In this document: piece by piece, positions 37,628-48,801 of the stretch | Layout: each line of letters begins with the position of its first letter | Position numbering within the stretch: position 1 is the first letter of the stretch | Assembly (NCBI GenBank): GCA_910577435.1 | Contig: CAJTLV010000001.1 | Location: forward strand, 402,585 to 466,584 | DNA: 64,000 nucleotides | DNA from: an uncultured Christensenella sp. | Lineage (GTDB): Bacteria > Bacillota > Clostridia > Christensenellales > Pumilibacteraceae | Direction of reading: 5' to 3' | Translations under genes and position numbers: made by a program | The notes under the pieces: model-generated | Told to the model about the DNA's origin: nothing | Database searches by the model: none | What the model saw: only the letters and a program-made list of their open reading frames with translations

Positions 37628-37804
37628 ATGTTCCACGGTTGCGGAGGAGATTGCTGCGACATCCTGTTGCTGTTATTGCTTTGCAGCTGCTGCGGCGGCG
37701 GCTATGACTGCGGCTGCAAAAAGGGCGGCTGCGATTGCAAGGACATCTTCTTGTTCTACATCCTTATGTGCTGCTGCGGCGGCAAGGATAAGTGCTGCTG
37801 CTAA
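37628..37804 (+). CDS. Cysteine-rich 58-residue protein
   Basis: Function unknown. Sixteen of 58 residues are cysteine, in clusters CC, CSCC, CGC, CDC, CCC and a terminal CCC. Two short hydrophobic stretches (ILLLLLL and IFLFYILM) alternate with cysteine/glycine blocks such as GCKKGGCDCK. The ATG is chosen because AAAGGAGGG lies seven bases before it, one of the strongest ribosome sites in the window. A terminator follows. Metal binding as in metallothioneins, a disulfide-rich membrane peptide, or a modified-peptide precursor are all possible; no maturation genes adjoin. It is flanked by the divergent ECF operon and by glyQS. Confidence 0.75.
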   Translation: MFHGCGGDCCDILLLLLLCSCCGGGYDCGCKKGGCDCKDIFLFYILMCCCGGKDKCCC

Positions 37805-37847
37805 GCGCGTAAATTATATTTTATTTACCTATACGGAAAAGTTACAT

Positions 37848-37878
37848 AAAGCCGTCGGCATAATGCCTGCGGCTTTTA
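37848..37878 (+). terminator. Terminator after the cysteine-rich gene
   Basis: AAAGCCG pairs with CGGCTTT around an inner GGCA/TGCC stem, followed by TTTTATA. Confidence 0.8.
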
Positions 37879-37896
37879 TAATTCCGAATCAAATAA

Positions 37897-37925
37897 TTGA
37901 CTTCTATTCGATAATAGCGTATAAT
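37897..37925 (+). promoter_or_regulatory. Promoter of glyQS
   Basis: TTGACT (37897-37902) and TATAAT (37920-37925) with a 17-base spacer. The leader is about 24 bases and contains ACGGAG. Confidence 0.85.
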
Positions 37926-37955
37926 CATAACGAAACCAGATAACGGAGCGTGATT

Positions 37956-39338
37956 ATGAAACTTACAATGGACAAGTTGGTGTCGCTGTGCAAGTCGCGC
38001 GGATTTATATTCGCGGGCAGTGAGATATACGGCGGGTTTGCCAACACGTGGGACTTCGGTCCCGTCGGCGTGGAGCTGTACAACAACATCAAAAAAGCGT
38101 GGTGGCAAAAGTTCGTCACCGAGTCCGACAATAACTTCGGTCTCGACTGCTCTATACTTATGAACCCCAAAGTTTGGGAAGCGTCCGGACATCTCGCAAC
38201 CTTCACCGACCCGCTTATGGACTGCAAAGCGTGCAAGAGCCGTTGCCGTGCCGACGACCTTATCGAAGCATACGCGGCGAAGCATAAACTGAACGTAGCC
38301 GTCGCGGAAATGGACAACGATGCGCTGTCGGCATACGTCGCCGAGCATAAAATACCCTGCCCCGTTTGCGGCAAATCCGATTTTACGCCCGTCAAAAAGT
38401 TCAACCTTATGTTTAAGACGTTTCAGGGCGTCAACGAGGATTCTGCGGCGACCTGCTATCTACGTCCCGAAACGGCGCAGGGCATATTCGTAAACTTCAA
38501 GAATGTCGTGCGGTCGAGCCGTGCGCGCGTGCCGTTCGGCATATGCCAGATAGGCAAATCGTTCCGAAACGAGATAACTCCCGGCAACTTTATATTCCGC
38601 GTGCGCGAGTTCGAGCAGATGGAAATGGAATTTTTCTGCAAACCCGGCGAAGATCTCAAATGGTTCGAGTATTGGAAAAACTACTGCCGCGAATTTTTGA
38701 TCGCGCTCGGACTCAAACCGGAAAATCTGCGTATACGCGATCACGAAAAAGCCGAACTTTCTTTCTATTCCAACGCGACGAGCGACTTCGAATATCTCTT
38801 CCCGTTCGGGTGGGGCGAGCTTTGGGGTATCGCCGACAGAACCGACTACGACCTTAAAAAACACGCCGAGTATTCCGGTGAAAAGCTGGAATATACCGAC
38901 CCCGCTACCAACGAGACATACGTTCCGTATGTCATCGAGCCGTCGCTCGGCGTAGGGCGCGTTCTTCTCGCCATTCTGTGCGACGCATACGACGAGGAAC
39001 AGTTAGAAAAAGAAACGCGCACCGTTATGCGCTTCGCGCCCGCTATCGCGCCGTACAAAGCGGCGGTCCTTCCCCTTCAAAAGGCGCAGTCGGAGCGCGC
39101 CGACGCGCTGTACCGCAATCTCAAAAAACGCGGCATAGCCTGCACATACGACCTGCCCGGATCTATCGGCAAACGCTATCGCAGACAGGACGAGATCGGA
39201 ACCCCGTTCTGCGTGACCGTCGACTTCGATACGCAGGACACCGGAACGGTTACCGTCCGCGACCGCGACACGATGTGCCAGATACGTCTGGACGAAACCA
39301 AAGTCGCCGATTATATCATCGATAACTGCAAGCTGTAA
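37956..39338 (+). CDS. glyQS: Glycyl-tRNA synthetase, single-chain type
   Basis: Charges tRNA-Gly; cytosolic class II synthetase of the dimeric alpha2 kind rather than the alpha2beta2 kind. The 460-residue protein shows motif 1 region [14 protein letters not shown], a cysteine-rich insertion ([12 protein letters not shown] and CPVCGKSDF) suited to zinc binding, [12 protein letters not shown], motif 2 FRNEITPG with [14 protein letters not shown], motif 3 [14 protein letters not shown], and a C-terminal anticodon-binding domain. The ATG at 37956 is preferred to a GTG six bases earlier because GGAG is then seven bases away. It has its own promoter and a perfect palindromic terminator, so it stands alone. 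Confidence 0.96.
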   Translation: MKLTMDKLVSLCKSRGFIFAGSEIYGGFANTWDFGPVGVELYNNIKKAWWQKFVTESDNNFGLDCSILMNPKVWEASGHLATFTDPLMDCKACKSRCRADDLIEAYAAKHKLNVAVAEMDNDALSAYVAEHKIPCPVCGKSDFTPVKKFNLMFKTFQGVNEDSAATCYLRPETAQGIFVNFKNVVRSSRARVPFGICQIGKSFRNEITPGNFIFRVREFEQMEMEFFCKPGEDLKWFEYWKNYCREFLIALGLKPENLRIRDHEKAELSFYSNATSDFEYLFPFGWGELWGIADRTDYDLKKHAEYSGEKLEYTDPATNETYVPYVIEPSLGVGRVLLAILCDAYDEEQLEKETRTVMRFAPAIAPYKAAVLPLQKAQSERADALYRNLKKRGIACTYDLPGSIGKRYRRQDEIGTPFCVTVDFDTQDTGTVTVRDRDTMCQIRLDETKVADYIIDNCKL

Positions 39339-39341
39339 TCA

Positions 39342-39367
39342 AAAAGGGCAACGCGTTGCCCTTTTTC
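39342..39367. terminator. Palindromic terminator after glyQS
   Basis: A perfect 26-base palindrome, AAAAAGGGCAACG and its reverse complement, able to stop transcription on both strands between convergent genes. Confidence 0.9.
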
Positions 39368-39400
39368 AATGCGACTTTTCCGGAATAAACGAATACGACA

Positions 39401-39425
39401 AAAGCCCCGCTTTGCGGGGCTTTTG
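39401..39425. terminator. Terminator of the InlB-repeat lipoprotein gene
   Basis: AAAAGCCCCG and CGGGGCTTTT pair around a five-base loop; T runs on both strands. It lies 26 bases after the minus-strand stop codon. Confidence 0.9.
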
Positions 39426-39450
39426 CAGTCTGTAATTATTTACTTCTTTA

Positions 39451-41991
39451 TTACGCGCCTTTCGTTATCAGTATGGAGCAATTAGTACCCGCATCGTCCC
39501 ATACTTGAATAATAAACGTATACGTTCCCGCGCCCGTGATCGTCTTGTTGTCGCTTCCCGTAGGTTGCACTTCCGAACCGCCGTGTATGTTATTGAGCCA
39601 AGCGTCGTTAGCGGTGTTGTATATCTTGAATTCTATCGACGTTGTGATCGTAACGGTGACGGCATACTGTTTCTTTGCACCGCCCGTTGCGCCCACTTCG
39701 ACTAGATTATAATCTTCGGAGCTCCATTTGTCAACTCCGTCTATAGTACCCTTGAGATAGAACGTGCTGGCAACGACGGGAACTTCGGGTTCTTCGATTT
39801 CGTCCGACGCGATCTCCACTTTGCCGTTGTTTATCGTTACGGTATACGTTGCGGTTTGCTTTATCTTAATATTTCCGCCGTCGCTTTCGACATAACCGCG
39901 TCCGACGGTTACGTCGCCGTGTCCGTAGTTGACAGCCATCCAGTCGGGCGCGCCCGCCTTATTTTTCGCGATCTTAAACGTCTGACCTTCGAACAGCCTC
40001 AGTGTGGCGCCGTTCGCGCCGATATAGTATGCTTCCTTCGGCGCCCAACCGTTCATACTGCCGACAATGTAATATCCGCCCTCGACAAGTTCGCCGACTT
40101 CCTCTTCCTTGCCGTCCGTCATCTCGATGACCCAACGGTCGCGCGGTTCGTCGTTGTCTGCCTTATAGAATCTGATATAAATATTGAATGTACCCGTTTC
40201 GAGGACTTTAAGCCCGCCTTCGGTAAGGGTAACGCCGTGCGACTCGCCCGCAAGATTGAATACGGTGAGCGCGCTGTCATCTACCGTAAAGGTGATTATG
40301 TCGTCCGCTTCGAGCGCAATGCCCTCTTTCATAAACTCGCGCTTGGCTTTATGGTCGGACGGAATGTTCGCGGTGTTGTTAGTCAGCTCGACAGCCGCGC
40401 CGCCGCCGACCGAGAATGACGCCGTTCCCGTATCCTCTTCTTCGCCGCCGTGATCGCCGCTTCCCGCAGTTCCGATGTATATGCTGTGTATGCCGTCGGT
40501 GCCGAACTTCAAATATATGTCGTAAGTACCCGCAGTCACTACCGTGATATTGTCGGCGAAATCGCCGTAGCCGCCGCCCGTCGCAACCGTCGGATCGACA
40601 TAAGCGCTTTCCAAGCCGGCATACCACTGCTCGTTTTCTCCCTCGCCGGGATTGTATTTGATCTTGAATTCCGTGTTCGCGGCGATAACTACGCCTTCGA
40701 GCTTGTATTTTCTGCTTAAATGCGTTTCGTCCGCACCAAGCGTATCCGCAACGAATTTGTACTCTTCGTCAAGCTCCCATCCGTTCATACCGCCGACAAG
40801 ATAATACGCCTGCTTCTCCTCGACGACTCCGTCGTTCATTTCGACCGTCCACATCGCGGGATCGGTTGCCGTCGCCGCATAGTACCGAACGTAAATATCG
40901 AATGTACCCGCCGCTTTTGCTACAAGCGTGTTGTCTGCGTATCTTACGCCGTGACTGCGCGCATCTATCTTGAATTCCAACGGAGTTCCGTCGATCTCAA
41001 ACGATACCGCCTCTCCTGCCGCTACGGTAACGCCTGTCGCCATAAACTCTTTTTCGGCTGTATCGAACGCGGGTTTTCCGTTATTGACAAGTTCGAGCTT
41101 CCGCCCGCCGATTATGTAATGACCGACTTCTTCGGTCTGTCCGCCGTCGGCAGTCCACTTGGCAAACACTTCGGTATTCGCAGTAAACACCGTCGACGCG
41201 TTCACCGTCGCACCCGTGCCGTCCGCTCTCAGATTCCAACCGCCGAACGTGAAGTGTTCGCGGGCGTCGACTTGGGGAAGTTCGCCCGTAAGTCTGCCGT
41301 CGGCCGTGACCATCGACGAAACGGCGCCTGCGGCAAGCGAGCCGCCGTTCGGATTGAACGTCACTGTGTAAACGCCCGTCGGCTGTTCGCTGCCCGTCGA
41401 TTCCCACTTGGCGTATACCGTCATATTTTTCGTAAATAAATAGTTCGCCGTGACCGTCGCACCCGTGCCGTCTTGCTTATCATTCCAACCGGAAAATTCA
41501 AAACCGACGCGTGTCTTTACTTGGGGCAGAGCCGCCGTGAGTTTTCCGTTAAGCGTGGCGATAGTACCGACAACGCCGTCGGCAAGTTCGCCGCCGTTCG
41601 CATCGAACGTTATATCGAATACCCCGACGGGTTCTTCGACTTCACCGCCGCCGACAGGCGTCCATTTGGCGTATACGGTTGTAGCGTCGGTAAACTCCGT
41701 ATCGACGGTGACCGTCGCGCCCGTGCCGTCGGCTTTGAGATTCCAGCCGGAAAACGTATGGTCTGTACGGGACGGATTTACCGACGGCAGTTCCGCAAGT
41801 TTACCGTTTAACGTATTGAGTATTACGGGATCTGCGGTCGCGAAATTTCCGCCGTTCGCATCGAACGTGACGGCGTAAACGCCGACGTCTTCGCTTGCGC
41901 CGTTATTGTCGTTACACGCGACAAGCCCCGCCGTAGCGGTCGCAAACACCGCCGCTGCCGCGACGGTCAAAAACACCTTTGTCTTTCTCAT
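39451..41991 (-). CDS. Surface lipoprotein with InlB-type repeats and carbohydrate-binding-like modules
   Basis: 846 residues, predicted to be lipid-anchored: the signal peptide ends in a lipobox, GLVAC. Residues ~35-290 hold three Listeria-Bacteroides (Flg_new/InlB B) repeats, each with VTFDANGG or VTFNPNGG and FSGWN or FGGWN followed by YAKW or FAKW. Two copies of a module with the core LVNNGKPAFDTAEKEFM or LTNNTANIPSDHKAKREFM alternate with two GGMNGW/GSMNGW modules, reminiscent of SusE/F- or CBM-type starch-binding folds, and a last TIDGVDKW domain. A role in binding glycans at the cell surface is inferred. Of two adjacent ATGs the second is used because AGGAG then stands five bases away. 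It has its own promoter at 42085-42112. Confidence 0.87.
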   Translation of the reverse strand: MRKTKVFLTVAAAAVFATATAGLVACNDNNGASEDVGVYAVTFDANGGNFATADPVILNTLNGKLAELPSVNPSRTDHTFSGWNLKADGTGATVTVDTEFTDATTVYAKWTPVGGGEVEEPVGVFDITFDANGGELADGVVGTIATLNGKLTAALPQVKTRVGFEFSGWNDKQDGTGATVTANYLFTKNMTVYAKWESTGSEQPTGVYTVTFNPNGGSLAAGAVSSMVTADGRLTGELPQVDAREHFTFGGWNLRADGTGATVNASTVFTANTEVFAKWTADGGQTEEVGHYIIGGRKLELVNNGKPAFDTAEKEFMATGVTVAAGEAVSFEIDGTPLEFKIDARSHGVRYADNTLVAKAAGTFDIYVRYYAATATDPAMWTVEMNDGVVEEKQAYYLVGGMNGWELDEEYKFVADTLGADETHLSRKYKLEGVVIAANTEFKIKYNPGEGENEQWYAGLESAYVDPTVATGGGYGDFADNITVVTAGTYDIYLKFGTDGIHSIYIGTAGSGDHGGEEEDTGTASFSVGGGAAVELTNNTANIPSDHKAKREFMKEGIALEADDIITFTVDDSALTVFNLAGESHGVTLTEGGLKVLETGTFNIYIRFYKADNDEPRDRWVIEMTDGKEEEVGELVEGGYYIVGSMNGWAPKEAYYIGANGATLRLFEGQTFKIAKNKAGAPDWMAVNYGHGDVTVGRGYVESDGGNIKIKQTATYTVTINNGKVEIASDEIEEPEVPVVASTFYLKGTIDGVDKWSSEDYNLVEVGATGGAKKQYAVTVTITTSIEFKIYNTANDAWLNNIHGGSEVQPTGSDNKTITGAGTYTFIIQVWDDAGTNCSILITKGA

Positions 41992-42084
41992 CATCTCTCC
42001 TATTCGAATGATTTCTACAAGCGCAACGGTGCCGACAGTAAAGCGGTATGCGGCGAACCCCGATGCGTTGCGTCTTACTTTATT

Positions 42085-42112
42085 ATTATAGCACTCGCAA
42101 AGAAAATGTCAA
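42085..42112 (-). promoter_or_regulatory. Promoter of the InlB-repeat lipoprotein gene
   Basis: TTGACA (42107-42112) and TATAAT (42085-42090), 16 bases apart on the minus strand. Confidence 0.8.
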
Positions 42113-42136
42113 TAGGTTTGAAAATTTTTTCGGCGC

Positions 42137-42165
42137 AAAAAATCCGCCGCAAGACTATGCGGCGG
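42137..42165 (-). terminator. Terminator of gpsA
   Basis: CCGCCGCA and TGCGGCGG pair around a six-base loop and are followed on the minus strand by ATTTTTT, eight bases after the gpsA stop. Confidence 0.88.
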
Positions 42166-42172
42166 CAGTGCA

Positions 42173-43183
42173 TTACACCAAATCTTCTTTTATACTGCGC
42201 TCGAAAAGCTGTTCCATTACATCGCGCGGTTTCAGCTTGTCTATGATCATCGAGTTAACGGCGCGCGTTATCGGCATATCGACGCCGAGATCATCCGCCA
42301 AAAGAGATATAGCGCGCGCGGTATGCACTCCTTCGGCGAGTTTATTGTATTTTTTTCCGAGCGCATAATTTTCGCCCCACATTCTGTTTTGACTGTGCGG
42401 CGAGAACAGCGTGGTTTCGTAGTCGCCGAGATGGCAAAGCCCGTATGCGGACAACGGATTGCCGCCGAGCGACTTTATGAGCCGCGCGACCTCACGACTG
42501 CCGCGCGCCATAAGCGCGCCTTTGAGCGACGGCAAATTCATTCCGTCGAGACAGCCCGCGACTATGCCCATAACGTTCTTCATCGCCGCGCCTATTTCCG
42601 TGCCGATCACATCGTTGCCGTAATAAAACCTGATGAGCGGACTTTTGAACAGCTCGACGATCCGCTCCGTCGTTGTGCGCGAATACGAATCGATAAGCAT
42701 ACAGTTGGGATTGCCTATGACAAATTCCTGAACGTGTCCCGGTCCTGCCCATACTGCGACCTGCCAATCTTCGAGTCCGTGTTCGAGTGCGATCTCGCTG
42801 AGCCGCATACCCGTTTTGATCTCGATACCTTTCATACACGTGACAAGGAACTTGCCTTTAAGCTCGCACTTTTGCGAAAGCTCGCTCATTACGTCGCGGA
42901 AGTTTTGCGACGGTACGGACACGAGCACGACGTCCGAACCGTTAATCGCACGCACCAAATCTGTAGTGAGCGACACGCTGTCCGGAAGTTCGACATATTC
43001 GTTTTTGCGCGACATAACGAGTCGTTCATAGTCGAACGAACCGTTCCTGCCGTACAGCTTTACCGTGTGACCCAGCTCGGAAGCGTACCACGCCAAAAAC
43101 GTGCCCCACCTGCCGCAGCCGATCACCGTAACTTTGACGCGCCGACGAGTATAGTCCATTGGTATCGAGTATCTTTCTAACAT
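42173..43183 (-). CDS. gpsA: Glycerol-3-phosphate dehydrogenase [NAD(P)+]
   Basis: Reduces dihydroxyacetone phosphate to sn-glycerol 3-phosphate for membrane lipids. The 336-residue protein has the Rossmann motif VIGCGRWGTFLAWYASELGH, VSVPSQNFRDVM, the active-site block with GTEIGAAMKNVMGIVAG (conserved lysine), and a C-terminal helical domain ending in DMPITRAVNSMI. Two starts are possible, ATG 43183 and ATG 43159 (MDYTRRR); neither has a Shine-Dalgarno sequence, and the longer is reported. The 54-base gap after guaB contains GCGGAA-GTAA-TTCCGC, a stem capped by a GNRA loop. It is probably the last gene of a unit starting at 46.0 kb. Confidence 0.92.
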   Translation of the reverse strand: MLERYSIPMDYTRRRVKVTVIGCGRWGTFLAWYASELGHTVKLYGRNGSFDYERLVMSRKNEYVELPDSVSLTTDLVRAINGSDVVLVSVPSQNFRDVMSELSQKCELKGKFLVTCMKGIEIKTGMRLSEIALEHGLEDWQVAVWAGPGHVQEFVIGNPNCMLIDSYSRTTTERIVELFKSPLIRFYYGNDVIGTEIGAAMKNVMGIVAGCLDGMNLPSLKGALMARGSREVARLIKSLGGNPLSAYGLCHLGDYETTLFSPHSQNRMWGENYALGKKYNKLAEGVHTARAISLLADDLGVDMPITRAVNSMIIDKLKPRDVMEQLFERSIKEDLV

Positions 43184-43237
43184 AAACAAAATGCGATTGG
43201 GAATGCGGAATTACTTCCGCGCCCCGACTAAACGTAT

Positions 43238-45984
<2,747 letters not shown>

Positions 45985-45990
45985 TGGCAT

Positions 45991-46019
45991 ATTATAGCAC
46001 ATATTTTCGGCGCACACAA
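45991..46019 (-). promoter_or_regulatory. Promoter giving a leaderless mRNA (421-residue protein, guaB)
   Basis: TTGTGT (46014-46019), 17-base spacer, TATAAT (45991-45996), then six bases to ATG 45984. Confidence 0.7.
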
Positions 46020-46072
46020 GCGTTTTAAGGCATTTACGAATTAAGAATTCGAGTTGAACGACTCGGTATGCA

Positions 46073-46714
46073 TTACTTCTTGGCAAGCGTTTTTGCCGTC
46101 ACCGCATCCAAAAGCACGCTATGCGTGTCGCCGCTTTCCGTATAAAACCCGACGTGCCAACACACCCCGTCACCGCCGAGCGGGTTTTTTATCAGCCGCG
46201 CGCGCACCTCATATTTTCCGTCCGGCGCGCCCAATACGTCGATAGCCGTCGATACCGCTTCGTCGAACTCGATCATATCGTCGGTCACGAGCGAATGCAA
46301 CGCGTATTCCCGCGACTGTCCGCCGACGTTTACCGTTACGGTAAATTCTTCGCACACCGTTTCCGCAGAAAACTCCGCAGAGAACGATGCGGCAAACGGA
46401 TGAACGACGAACGTGCCGCCGAAACTGCTTCCGCTTGCCTTAGCCGTGTACGTATATATCGCGTCGACGTCGAAATCGGACGGAACTATCGTTATTAACG
46501 TATACGGAACAAGCTCGCCCGCCGTGCCGTCGGCTACATAATTACGTTCGCGGACGCCCGATACTGCGGTAACGGTCATAACGTCGTCGCCGCCGGCATA
46601 GTACCCGCTGCGCCGCTCGCTGACGTTTTTCATTCCGTCGCCGTTACATCCGGCAAGCCACCATACGGTCGCTGCGGTCATCACCGCCGCAAAAAGAAAA
46701 CATAATTTCCTCAT
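46073..46714 (-). CDS. Small lipoprotein of unknown function
   Basis: 213 residues. The signal peptide (KLCFLFAAVMTAATVWW) ends in lipobox LAGC, so the mature protein should be lipid-anchored. The remainder is beta-rich: AGELVPYTLITIVPSDFDVDA, FGGTFVVHPFAASF and a C-terminal YEVRARLIKN/CWHVGFYTE pair that looks a little like a PepSY-type hairpin; this similarity is weak. It lies between the promoter of the leaderless unit (downstream) and a perfect inverted repeat (46729-46763) just upstream of its start. No strong ribosome site is seen. No partner gene suggests a role. Confidence 0.72.
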   Translation of the reverse strand: MRKLCFLFAAVMTAATVWWLAGCNGDGMKNVSERRSGYYAGGDDVMTVTAVSGVRERNYVADGTAGELVPYTLITIVPSDFDVDAIYTYTAKASGSSFGGTFVVHPFAASFSAEFSAETVCEEFTVTVNVGGQSREYALHSLVTDDMIEFDEAVSTAIDVLGAPDGKYEVRARLIKNPLGGDGVCWHVGFYTESGDTHSVLLDAVTAKTLAKK

Positions 46715-46728
46715 ACGATATATGTATG

Positions 46729-46763
46729 AAAATAATTCGGAATTATGAATTCCGAATTATTTT
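46729..46763. repeat. Perfect 16-bp inverted repeat of the ATTCCGAAT family
   Basis: AATAATTCGGAATT and AATTCCGAATTATT, extended by AA/TT, surround the three bases ATG. It can serve as an AT-rich bidirectional terminator for the tsaC gene and is the clearest member of an intergenic ATTCCG-type motif scattered through the window. Confidence 0.7.
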
Positions 46764-46784
46764 ATCCGCCGCAAACGGTCATTC

Positions 46785-46885
46785 CCCTCTTCCCCCATAT
46801 CTCGTCACTCTTAACTCTTCTCCCATACCTCTTCACTCTTCACTCTTCTCTCCCACATCTTCACTCTTCACTTTTAACTCTTCAC
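46785..46885. repeat. Pyrimidine/purine tract of TCTTCACTC repeats
   Basis: About 100 bases are almost purely C/T plus single A on the plus strand, built from repeated CTCTTCACT and CTCTTAACT words. It starts immediately after the tsaC stop. No gene is seen in it. Confidence 0.8.
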
Positions 46886-47868
46886 TATATAATCTGTCCG
46901 CCGCTCACTTTTATCAGGCGGTTGATAAGCGACGAGCCTATACCTTTGGACTCTACGCCTTCGGCGATGACCGTGTCGAAATTGTCCGCATCGGCTTTTC
47001 TGAGCAACGCAAAAATATTGTGCGCATAATCTGAATACGTCTTTCCGACAGTGTACAAGTTGCGCTGGCCGTAGTGCTCCGCATTGTCGTCGAGACAAAG
47101 TATAACGACCGAGCGGCCTTGCGACGTCAGCTTGTCGTAGCGCGCGTTTATGTTATCTGCCATTCCGTCGTACATCGCCGAAAACAGCACTTCGGCGCGC
47201 GGCACGTACCCCGACGTTGCGTACGTCGGCTCGCGCTTGAACTCGACCTTGCCTATCACCGCCTCGATCTCGTCGGACGATACGCCGCCGCCGCGTAATA
47301 CGGTGGGGGGATCGGTGCGCGTATCGACTATCGTCGATTCGATACCTATCTTCGACGCGCCGCCGTCGAGTACGAATTCTATCTTGCCGTCGAGGTCATC
47401 GATAACGTGGCTTGCAAGCGTCGGGCTGGGCTTATCGGATGTGTTGGCACTCGGTACGACTATAGGTCGACCCGAAAGTTCGATCAATTTGAGTGCCGTT
47501 TCGTTGTCGGGAATACGCACCGCGACGGTATTCGTACCCGCCGTCACCTCGTCGGGTATACAGTCGGCGCGGTCGAGAAGAAGGGTGAGCGCACCCGGCA
47601 TAAACTTATCGATAAGCACCCGCGCGGCTTGCGGAATATTCTTCGCCACCTTGTCTATGTCCTGCTTTTTGGACACTGCCACTATTAGCGGCTTGTCGAG
47701 CGGTCTGCCCTTGACCTCGTACACCTTTTTTACCGCTTTCCCGTTTGTGGCGTCAGCGCCGAGCGCGTACACCGTCTCGGTGGGAAACGCGACAAGTCCG
47801 CCCGCTTTGAGCCGCGAGGCACACCGCATAATGTTTACGTTAGTCGGTTTGAGTTTCTCGGTTATCAT
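46885..47868 (-). CDS. tsaC: Threonylcarbamoyl-AMP synthase, Sua5 type
   Basis: Makes threonylcarbamoyl-AMP from threonine, bicarbonate and ATP for t6A modification of ANN-decoding tRNAs. The 327-residue protein has the YrdC core (GLVAFPTETVYALGADAT, KGRPLDKPLIV, SGRPIVVPSANTSDKPSPT, IGIESTIVD) and the extra C-terminal Sua5 domain (ATSGYVPRAEVLF to VSGGQII). ATG 47868 is used because GGAG lies eight bases before it; the longer frame upstream has no similarity. It is divergent from a membrane-protein gene. A CT-rich tract follows its stop. Confidence 0.92.
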   Translation of the reverse strand: MITEKLKPTNVNIMRCASRLKAGGLVAFPTETVYALGADATNGKAVKKVYEVKGRPLDKPLIVAVSKKQDIDKVAKNIPQAARVLIDKFMPGALTLLLDRADCIPDEVTAGTNTVAVRIPDNETALKLIELSGRPIVVPSANTSDKPSPTLASHVIDDLDGKIEFVLDGGASKIGIESTIVDTRTDPPTVLRGGGVSSDEIEAVIGKVEFKREPTYATSGYVPRAEVLFSAMYDGMADNINARYDKLTSQGRSVVILCLDDNAEHYGQRNLYTVGKTYSDYAHNIFALLRKADADNFDTVIAEGVESKGIGSSLINRLIKVSGGQII

Positions 47869-47945
47869 TATAAACACTCCGCAACGCACGATTTCATCGG
47901 TAGATATACGTATAAGTTTAGCACATATCGTCGACAATTACAAGC

Positions 47946-48716
47946 GTGAAAAGCAAATTCGCAAAATTTGTCGACGCGACCGTCGGCGCCGTACTTATAT
48001 TCGCCGCCGCGACCGCTGTGTTCAGATACTTCACGACGCTCGATCTCGCGATGTTCGCCGCGTCGTGCGTCACGTTCTGCTCGGTATTAATGCTTACTTT
48101 CCGTTCGCGCAAAAAATCGAACGCGCAAAAACTGTCCGCAAGCGCCGACAGAATGTTTTTCGACTTTATGTTCGAAAACGACGCCGCGCCCGCCCGCCTG
48201 CTCTGTCGCGGACTGAGCGAAAAAGGCCTTTCCCCTGTCGTTCACGGTCGGGGCGTATATGTCGGCAACACTGCCGCGTTCGCGGTGTTCGACAGACAGC
48301 TCGACGACAAGACCGCAGCGCGCATAATTTCGCGCACCAAACACTACGGCGCGACAAAAGCCGTAATATTTTGCAAGCTCCCGCCGTCGTCAATTCCGGA
48401 CATAGACGGGTTCACGGTAAAAACAGTATACGGCGACGGCGTTTACAGACTGTACGCGTCGCTCGGCGCGCTTCCTAAGCATAAGTACGATTCAAAGCGC
48501 AAGCGCAAGTTCGGCGCGTTCGCCAACGCTCTCGGAAAAGACAAAATAGCGCGCTATCTCCTGCTCGCCGCGTCGATGACAGCGCTGTCCGTGCTGTTCC
48601 GCCATTCGATTACGACGGTGATATGCGCAGGTGTTTGCGCCGCGCTCTTCGTCGCGTCGTCTGTGTTCAATATAATCAAAGCGGCAAAATCCAAACGGCG
48701 CGATGACGAACGTTAG
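47946..48716 (+). CDS. Membrane protein of unknown function with central soluble domain
   Basis: 256 residues. Two membrane helices near the N-terminus (VGAVLIFAAATAVFRYF and MFAASCVTFCSVLMLTF) and two near the C-terminus (IARYLLLAASMTALSVLF and TTVICAGVCAALFVASSVF) bracket a soluble domain of about 130 residues containing AAFAVFDRQLDDKTAARII and KHYGATKAVIFCKLPP. I do not recognise the domain; an alpha/beta fold is likely from the pattern. The start is a GTG without a ribosome site, and the -10 candidates near it are poor, so the true start is uncertain. It is divergent from tsaC and followed by an independently promoted gene. Confidence 0.65.
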   Translation: MKSKFAKFVDATVGAVLIFAAATAVFRYFTTLDLAMFAASCVTFCSVLMLTFRSRKKSNAQKLSASADRMFFDFMFENDAAPARLLCRGLSEKGLSPVVHGRGVYVGNTAAFAVFDRQLDDKTAARIISRTKHYGATKAVIFCKLPPSSIPDIDGFTVKTVYGDGVYRLYASLGALPKHKYDSKRKRKFGAFANALGKDKIARYLLLAASMTALSVLFRHSITTVICAGVCAALFVASSVFNIIKAAKSKRRDDER

Positions 48717-48738
48717 CATATAAATCCGCCCGTGAATG

Positions 48739-48767
48739 TTGACAAACTCGGCAAAGTAGGATATAAT
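48739..48767 (+). promoter_or_regulatory. Consensus promoter of the anchored 335-residue protein gene
   Basis: TTGACA (48739-48744) and TATAAT (48762-48767) with exactly 17 bases between them. Confidence 0.88.
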
Positions 48768-48801
48768 TACAATATTCGAAAGCTGAAAAGGTGGACATTC
48801 A

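Noticed and set aside
46073..46714. PepSY-domain assignment for the small lipoprotein
   Set aside because: Only a weak C-terminal strand pattern fits; the length and conserved residues of the domain are not evident.
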